A stretch of 25,899 bases of DNA from Clostridiales bacterium (GTDB lineage Bacteria > Bacillota_A > Clostridia > Saccharofermentanales > Saccharofermentanaceae): assembly GCA_024695545.1 (NCBI GenBank), contig JAILHZ010000012.1:1-25899 (forward strand). The letters are read 5' to 3'. The translations under genes and the position numbers were made by a program. Positions 23,024-25,899 of this stretch are shown in pieces. The notes beneath the pieces were generated by a model that saw only the letters and a program-made list of their open reading frames with translations, ran no database searches and was not told where the DNA came from. Within the stretch, counting starts at the first letter, position 1; each line of letters opens with the position of its first letter.

Positions 23024-24970
23024 TTATTTCGGAACTCTCATTGCGCGGAGGGAATTGAGGATCGCAAGGATAAGGACACCGACGTCGCCGAAGACCGCGA
23101 GCTTCATGTCAGCGATGCCGAGCGCGCCGAGCACCATGACAGCAATCTTTACGACCAGCGAGAAGGTGATGTTCTCGATGACGATGCGCATGGTCTTCCT
23201 CGCAATACGGATCGCAACCGGGATCTTCGCGAGACGGTCATCCATCAGGACGACATCCGCAGCTTCGATCGCAGCGTCTGATCCGAGCGCGCCCATTGCG
23301 ATACCGACATCGGATCTTGTAAGGACCGGCGCGTCGTTGATGCCGTCACCCACAAAAGCCACATTACCGGTGCTTTTCGCGCCGAGGATCGCTTCAAGTT
23401 TTTCCACTTTCTGAGCGGGGAGAAGACCCGCGTGATATGTGTCGATGCCGACCTGCTCTGCGACGCGGGCGGCGACTTTTCCGTTATCGCCGGTCAGCAT
23501 GACGATGTTCTTTACGCCGGACTTTCTGAGGTCCGCGATCGCATCGGGAGAATCCTTCTTCAGGACATCGTTGATGACGATATGGCCGAGGTACTCGCTG
23601 GTAACTGCGCAGGCTCCGGAGCCGGTGACATTATCCGTTGAAACACGGCGTGCGACATGGACGATCGTGCCGGGAAGATGGCACTCGTGGAAGTCCGCCT
23701 TGAAGTCTTCCATGAGCTTGCCGTTACCGACAAAATATTCCTGTCCGTCGACGACCGCGCGGATGCCGCGGCCGGCGATCTCTTCGACGTCACCGAGACG
23801 GGAAGGATCGATGTGTTTGCCATGTGCTTTTACGACCGATTCGGCGACCGGATGGTTCGAGCGGCTCTCTGCAAGCGCGGCAATGTCGATCAGTTCATCG
23901 GCATCGATCTCGTTCGGGTGGATCGCTTCTACGGCAAAAGCACCTTCTGTGAGTGTTCCGGTCTTATCGAGCACGACGGTATCGATCTTGGCTAAGGCTT
24001 CAAGATAGTTGCTGCCCTTAACGAGAATGCCGCGACGGCTGGCGGCGCCGATCCCTCCGAAGAAGGAGAGAGGCACGGACACCACGAGCGCGCATGGGCA
24101 TGAGACCACAAGGAAAATCAGGCCGCGGTAGATGCTGCCGGAGATCCCGAGGTCAGTAAAGATCGCGCAGACTGCGGCGATCAGGACCGCCAGGAGGACG
24201 ACGGCGGGGGTATAGATGCGGGCAAATTTCGTAATGAATTTCTCGGAAGTCGCTTTCTTGTCCGTGCTGTTTTCGACGAGCTCGAGAATACGCGCAACCG
24301 TGCTGTTCTCGTATGCAGTCGTGGTTGTGACCTTGATCGCGGAGTTGAGATTGATGGATCCGGAATAAACGGCAGATCCGACGGTGGTCTCGACAGGGAG
24401 GCTCTCGCCGGTCAGCGCGGCGGTGTTAAGAGAGGTGCTTCCCTCGGAGATCACGCCGTCGATCGGGATCTTCTCGCCGGGCTTGACCAGCACGACTTCG
24501 CCGACCTCGACCTCGGAAGGATCGACTTCCTCCTCGTTGTTGTTACGAAGCACAACGGCGGTGTCCGGGCAGATGTCCATCATGGCGGCGATCGACTTTC
24601 TGCTCTTTCCGACGGCGATACTCTGGAAGAGTTCGCCGAGCTGGTAGAAGAGCATAACTGCAGTCGCTTCGGGATATTCTCCGATGATAAAAGCACCGAC
24701 GGTGGCGATCATCATGAGGAATTCTTCATCGAGAAAATCACCTGTGCCGATCTTTTTGACCGCGTTCTTTACAACGTCGAATCCTACGATCAGGTAGGGG
24801 ATAAGATAAAGAACGATCGTCGCTGCACGGCGGAGTGCCGGCGCTGCGCCGTCCTCGCTGCTTCCGAAGATATTTTCCAGAATGTCAGAAAGCGGAAGAA
24901 AGTGCAGCACCACCAGCAATACTGCGGAGGTGAGGATACGGATCAGGATTTTTTTCTGCTTTCTGGTCAT
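23024..24970 (-). CDS. P1B-type heavy-metal efflux ATPase (Zn/Cd/Pb class)
   Basis: This 648-residue metal pump exports Zn2+, Cd2+ or Pb2+ at the cost of ATP. Motifs in order are the actuator TGES (187-190), the metal-binding SCPCALVVSVP (Cys291, Cys293), the phosphorylation site DKTGTLT (Asp335), the SNHP motif (His373), MLTGDNG and GDGINDAP (541-548). Late helices have N-x7-K (Asn600, Lys608) and D-x-G (Asp629-Gly631), the P1B-2 class signature for Zn/Cd/Pb rather than copper. It lacks the usual N-terminal HMA domain and starts with a short basic segment and the first helices. That domain is instead the separate gene upstream at 25117-25335. The gene ends 10 nt from the convergent phosphatase gene. 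Confidence 0.9.
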   Translation of the reverse strand: MTRKQKKILIRILTSAVLLVVLHFLPLSDILENIFGSSEDGAAPALRRAATIVLYLIPYLIVGFDVVKNAVKKIGTGDFLDEEFLMMIATVGAFIIGEYPEATAVMLFYQLGELFQSIAVGKSRKSIAAMMDICPDTAVVLRNNNEEEVDPSEVEVGEVVLVKPGEKIPIDGVISEGSTSLNTAALTGESLPVETTVGSAVYSGSINLNSAIKVTTTTAYENSTVARILELVENSTDKKATSEKFITKFARIYTPAVVLLAVLIAAVCAIFTDLGISGSIYRGLIFLVVSCPCALVVSVPLSFFGGIGAASRRGILVKGSNYLEALAKIDTVVLDKTGTLTEGAFAVEAIHPNEIDADELIDIAALAESRSNHPVAESVVKAHGKHIDPSRLGDVEEIAGRGIRAVVDGQEYFVGNGKLMEDFKADFHECHLPGTIVHVARRVSTDNVTGSGACAVTSEYLGHIVINDVLKKDSPDAIADLRKSGVKNIVMLTGDNGKVAARVAEQVGIDTYHAGLLPAQKVEKLEAILGAKSTGNVAFVGDGINDAPVLTRSDVGIAMGALGSDAAIEAADVVLMDDRLAKIPVAIRIARKTMRIVIENITFSLVVKIAVMVLGALGIADMKLAVFGDVGVLILAILNSLRAMRVPK

Positions 24971-24982
24971 AGTTCTTTTTCC

Positions 24983-25100
24983 TTTGTTCTAGGTTTGGTT
25001 CTATTTTTCGCACTTTTTTAGAACGAAACATAGAATATGCCCCGTTTGTTCTAGGTTTGGTTCTATTTTCTACACATTTTCAGAACGAAACATAGAACAG
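24983..25100. repeat. Two tandem 62-bp copies of an interrupted inverted repeat
   Basis: Copy 1 has arms TTCTAGGTTTGGTTCT (24987-25002) and AGAACGAAACATAGAA (25020-25035); copy 2 has identical arms at 25049-25064 and 25082-25097, so the period is 62 bp. Within each copy the arms are complementary at 14 of 16 positions. Each arm itself is a direct repeat of GTTCTA every 12 bp (GTTCTA-N6-GTTCTA or its complement). The array fills the 146-bp gap between the HMA gene and the ATPase gene. Confidence 0.85.
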
Positions 25101-25116
25101 AGGGGTGAATATCCGG

Positions 25117-25335
25117 TTACAAGATGATCCTGCAGTCCGGCTCAACTTTTGCGACACACTTTACGGCGTCCTTCAGGACCGCGTCGAACTTGTCGTCATC
25201 AGCTTCCAGGATCATCTTCTGTGCCATGAAGTTGATGGAACACTTGGTAACGCCCGGGAGCTTGGAGATGGCATCTTCCATCTTTGCGGCGCAGTTTGCG
25301 CAGTCGAGATCTTCGAGTTTGAATGTTCTTTTCAT
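25117..25335 (-). CDS. HMA-domain metallochaperone
   Basis: This 72-residue heavy-metal-associated domain protein folds as a small ferredoxin-like metal binder. The metal site is DLDCANCAAKME (Cys12, Cys15), a variant of GMTCxxC. SKLPGVTKCSINF and a C-terminal PDCRIIL complete the family pattern. It is the domain normally fused to the N-terminus of P1B ATPases, here made separately just upstream of an ATPase that lacks it, so it most likely delivers metal to that pump or senses it. The start at 25335 (minus) has GGAGG about 9 nt upstream; a longer frame to 25434 would run through the promoter. Confidence 0.85.
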   Translation of the reverse strand: MKRTFKLEDLDCANCAAKMEDAISKLPGVTKCSINFMAQKMILEADDDKFDAVLKDAVKCVAKVEPDCRIIL

Positions 25336-25422
25336 GTGTATTGTCCTCCGTTTTCTTTCGCCCCCGAAAAGCACTGTTGCAGAGGTGCTCTGCGGGAACT
25401 GCGTGAATCTTATTGATGCGGA

Positions 25423-25446
25423 ACATATGAACAATCATTCATATGT
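25423..25446. promoter_or_regulatory. ArsR/SmtB-type operator
   Basis: ACATATGAA (25423-25431) and TTCATATGT (25438-25446) form a perfect 9-bp inverted repeat with a 6-bp centre (CAATCA). The core ATGAACAATCATTCAT resembles the ATGAACA-x-x-x-TTCA operators known for zinc/cadmium sensors such as CzrA and SmtB. A third half-site (TTCATATG) follows at 25454-25461. The operator covers the spacer and -10 of the minus-strand promoter, so metal-relieved repression is expected. No ArsR-family gene is in the window. Confidence 0.7.
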
Positions 25447-25453
25447 CTGTCAA
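25425..25453 (-). promoter_or_regulatory. Promoter of the HMA/ATPase operon
   Basis: On the minus strand TTGACA (25453 down to 25448) is followed after 17 nt by TCATAT (25430 to 25425), preceded by TG in the extended -10 position. The -10 is weak, the -35 is perfect. The leader to the HMA start codon is about 80 nt and contains a GTGCTTTT-type octamer (25367-25374). Confidence 0.6.
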
Positions 25454-25569
25454 TTCATATGATACACCATTTCACAAGAATGTCCAGTACTTTTTTGGAA
25501 AGATTTCGCGATATTTAGAAGGGGAGAGAGGTTTACTATTGAAATGAAGAAGTATACCTTGTTCTAGTG

Positions 25570-25603
25570 TTAGTTAACCATAAATGGAAATAGGGTTGAC
25601 TAA
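25570..25603. promoter_or_regulatory. Biotin-repressor (BirA) operator
   Basis: TTAGTTAACC (25570-25579) and GGTTGACTAA (25594-25603) are complementary at 9 of 10 positions, separated by 14 bp. This matches the form of BirA operators in Firmicutes (GTTAAC half-sites around a spacer of about 14-16 bp). It lies 55 bp before the birA start codon, suggesting that birA controls itself. The match to the family consensus is from memory. Confidence 0.75.
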
Positions 25604-25658
25604 TGATCTGATCAGTGATATCTTTTCTCTGAACTCGGGAAAGAAAAGAGTAAAACAC

Positions 25659-25899
25659 ATGAAGCCACAGAACACCAAAGAAGCACTGCTGGTGCTTTTT
25701 GAGAAGAATAAGGGGAAGTACTTCTCCGGCGAGGAGATCGCGGAGAAGCTTGATGTGTCGCGCACTGCTGTATGGAAAGCGGTCGAGTCGCTCCGCGCGG
25801 ACGGTTATCCGATCGAGGCGGTGAAGTCGCGCGGCTACTGCCTGTCACCTGATACGGACATCGTGTCGGGGCAGGGCGTCGGAAAATACCTGAATGAGA
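25659..25899 (+). CDS. birA: Bifunctional biotin ligase/repressor BirA, N-terminal part (cut by window edge)
   Basis: ATG 25659 opens a frame running off the window end after 80 codons. The visible part is a winged helix-turn-helix: KEALLVLFEKNKGKYFSGE, then IAEKLDVSRTAVWKAVESLR, then GYPIEAVKSRGYCL, the classic start of class II BirA proteins. The missing remainder should be the biotin-protein ligase domain. BirA attaches biotin to carrier lysines such as Lys100 of the protein at 2084-2488 and represses biotin genes through operators like the one at 25570. The ribosome site (AAAGAG around 25645-25650) is modest. A GTGCTTTT octamer lies in the coding region at 25692. Confidence 0.88.
   Translation, partial: MKPQNTKEALLVLFEKNKGKYFSGEEIAEKLDVSRTAVWKAVESLRADGYPIEAVKSRGYCLSPDTDIVSGQGVGKYLNE

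Larger units (their letters stand above)
2167..25699. repeat. Dispersed octamer GTGCTTTT / AAAAGCAC, 26 copies
   Basis: GTGCTTTT on the plus strand starts at 2468, 5418, 6770, 8859, 9125, 10008, 12980, 17401, 18545, 20148, 20889, 22025, 22946, 23370, 23824 and 25692. AAAAGCAC starts at 2167, 2422, 13776, 17447, 17995, 19391, 22157, 23936, 24689 and 25367. The base before the octamer is A or G in 23 of 26 copies, and the base after it is C in 12 of 26, giving the consensus RGTGCTTTT(C). Twenty copies lie in genes and use at least four codon registers (V-L-F, S/G-A-F, K-A on the opposite strand, K-S-T). Six are intergenic, although intergenic DNA is only about 8% of the window. Chance expectation for both strands is about 0.8. 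Confidence 0.9.

Noticed and set aside
24983..25100. The two 62-bp repeats as ends of an insertion sequence or attachment sites
   Set aside because: Nothing but 14 bp lies between the copies, no transposase or integrase is nearby, and there is no target duplication to be seen.
25543..25566. A seven-codon reading frame (MKKYTLF) before birA as a leader peptide
   Set aside because: It is too short, its spacing from GAGAGAGG is poor, and it contains no run of regulatory codons; chance is more likely.
2167..25699. The GTGCTTTT octamer as a by-product of codon preference for Val-Leu-Phe or Ala-Phe
   Set aside because: The copies use several codon registers on both strands and six lie outside genes, so codon preference alone cannot produce them.

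Overview
The window looks like a chromosomal segment of a fermentative, Gram-positive, anaerobic member of the Clostridia, probably a gut or rumen Lachnospiraceae/Oscillospiraceae-type bacterium. This is inference. It rests on BspA-type leucine-rich surface proteins, a transglutaminase-like surface protein, Gly/Ser/Thr-rich lipoproteins, a biotin-dependent carboxyltransferase cluster, a GH127 glycosidase, strong AGGAGG-type ribosome sites and repeated TGnTATAAT extended -10 promoters. GC content is near one half by eye. I see no rRNA, tRNA, CRISPR array, transposase or phage gene.

Layout. 1-335: a possible 32-residue membrane peptide, then a leader with a 12-bp inverted repeat whose right arm overlaps the ribosome site of the next gene. 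336-3932: a four-gene operon (12S/MmdA-type carboxyltransferase, small epsilon-like protein, biotin carrier, 5S/OadA-type carboxyltransferase) with the subunit set of a methylmalonyl-CoA:pyruvate transcarboxylase; no Na+-pump beta subunit is present. 4148-6605: a secreted BspA-like LRR protein followed by a 33-residue acidic peptide and a terminator. 6819-10288: a three-gene lipid/sugar operon (acyltransferase, GT8 glycosyltransferase, GT8-acyltransferase fusion) behind a consensus promoter. 10289-10894 (minus): a membrane protein. 11090-14244: a lipoprotein and a GH127 glycosidase. 14274-15164: a zinc-ribbon membrane protein with a 60-bp tandem repeat. 15330-17290: a secreted transglutaminase-like protein followed by a second acidic peptide related to the first. 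17519-18529: a PfkB sugar kinase. 18681-21112: an ABC exporter pair. 21208-22144: a lipid-anchored barnase with an adjacent barstar. 22240-23013: a PHP-family phosphatase. 23024-25335 (minus): a Zn/Cd-type P1B ATPase with a separate HMA metallochaperone, behind a promoter covered by an ArsR/SmtB-type operator. 25659-end: the start of birA, preceded by a biotin-repressor operator.

How parts work together. BirA at the right end is the enzyme expected to biotinylate the carrier at the left end. The LRR and transglutaminase units look like two instances of one design: a different N-terminal surface module, a shared C-terminal module of about 300 residues, and a following short acidic peptide with a D-V-I-T-x-S motif. 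Barnase and barstar form a toxin/immunity pair.

The most striking signal is not a gene. The octamer GTGCTTTT (or its complement AAAAGCAC) occurs 26 times by my hand count, against about one expected by chance. The copies lie on both strands, in several codon registers and in intergenic DNA, mostly as RGTGCTTTT(C). The density of about one per kb resembles DNA uptake signal sequences, but its function here is unknown.
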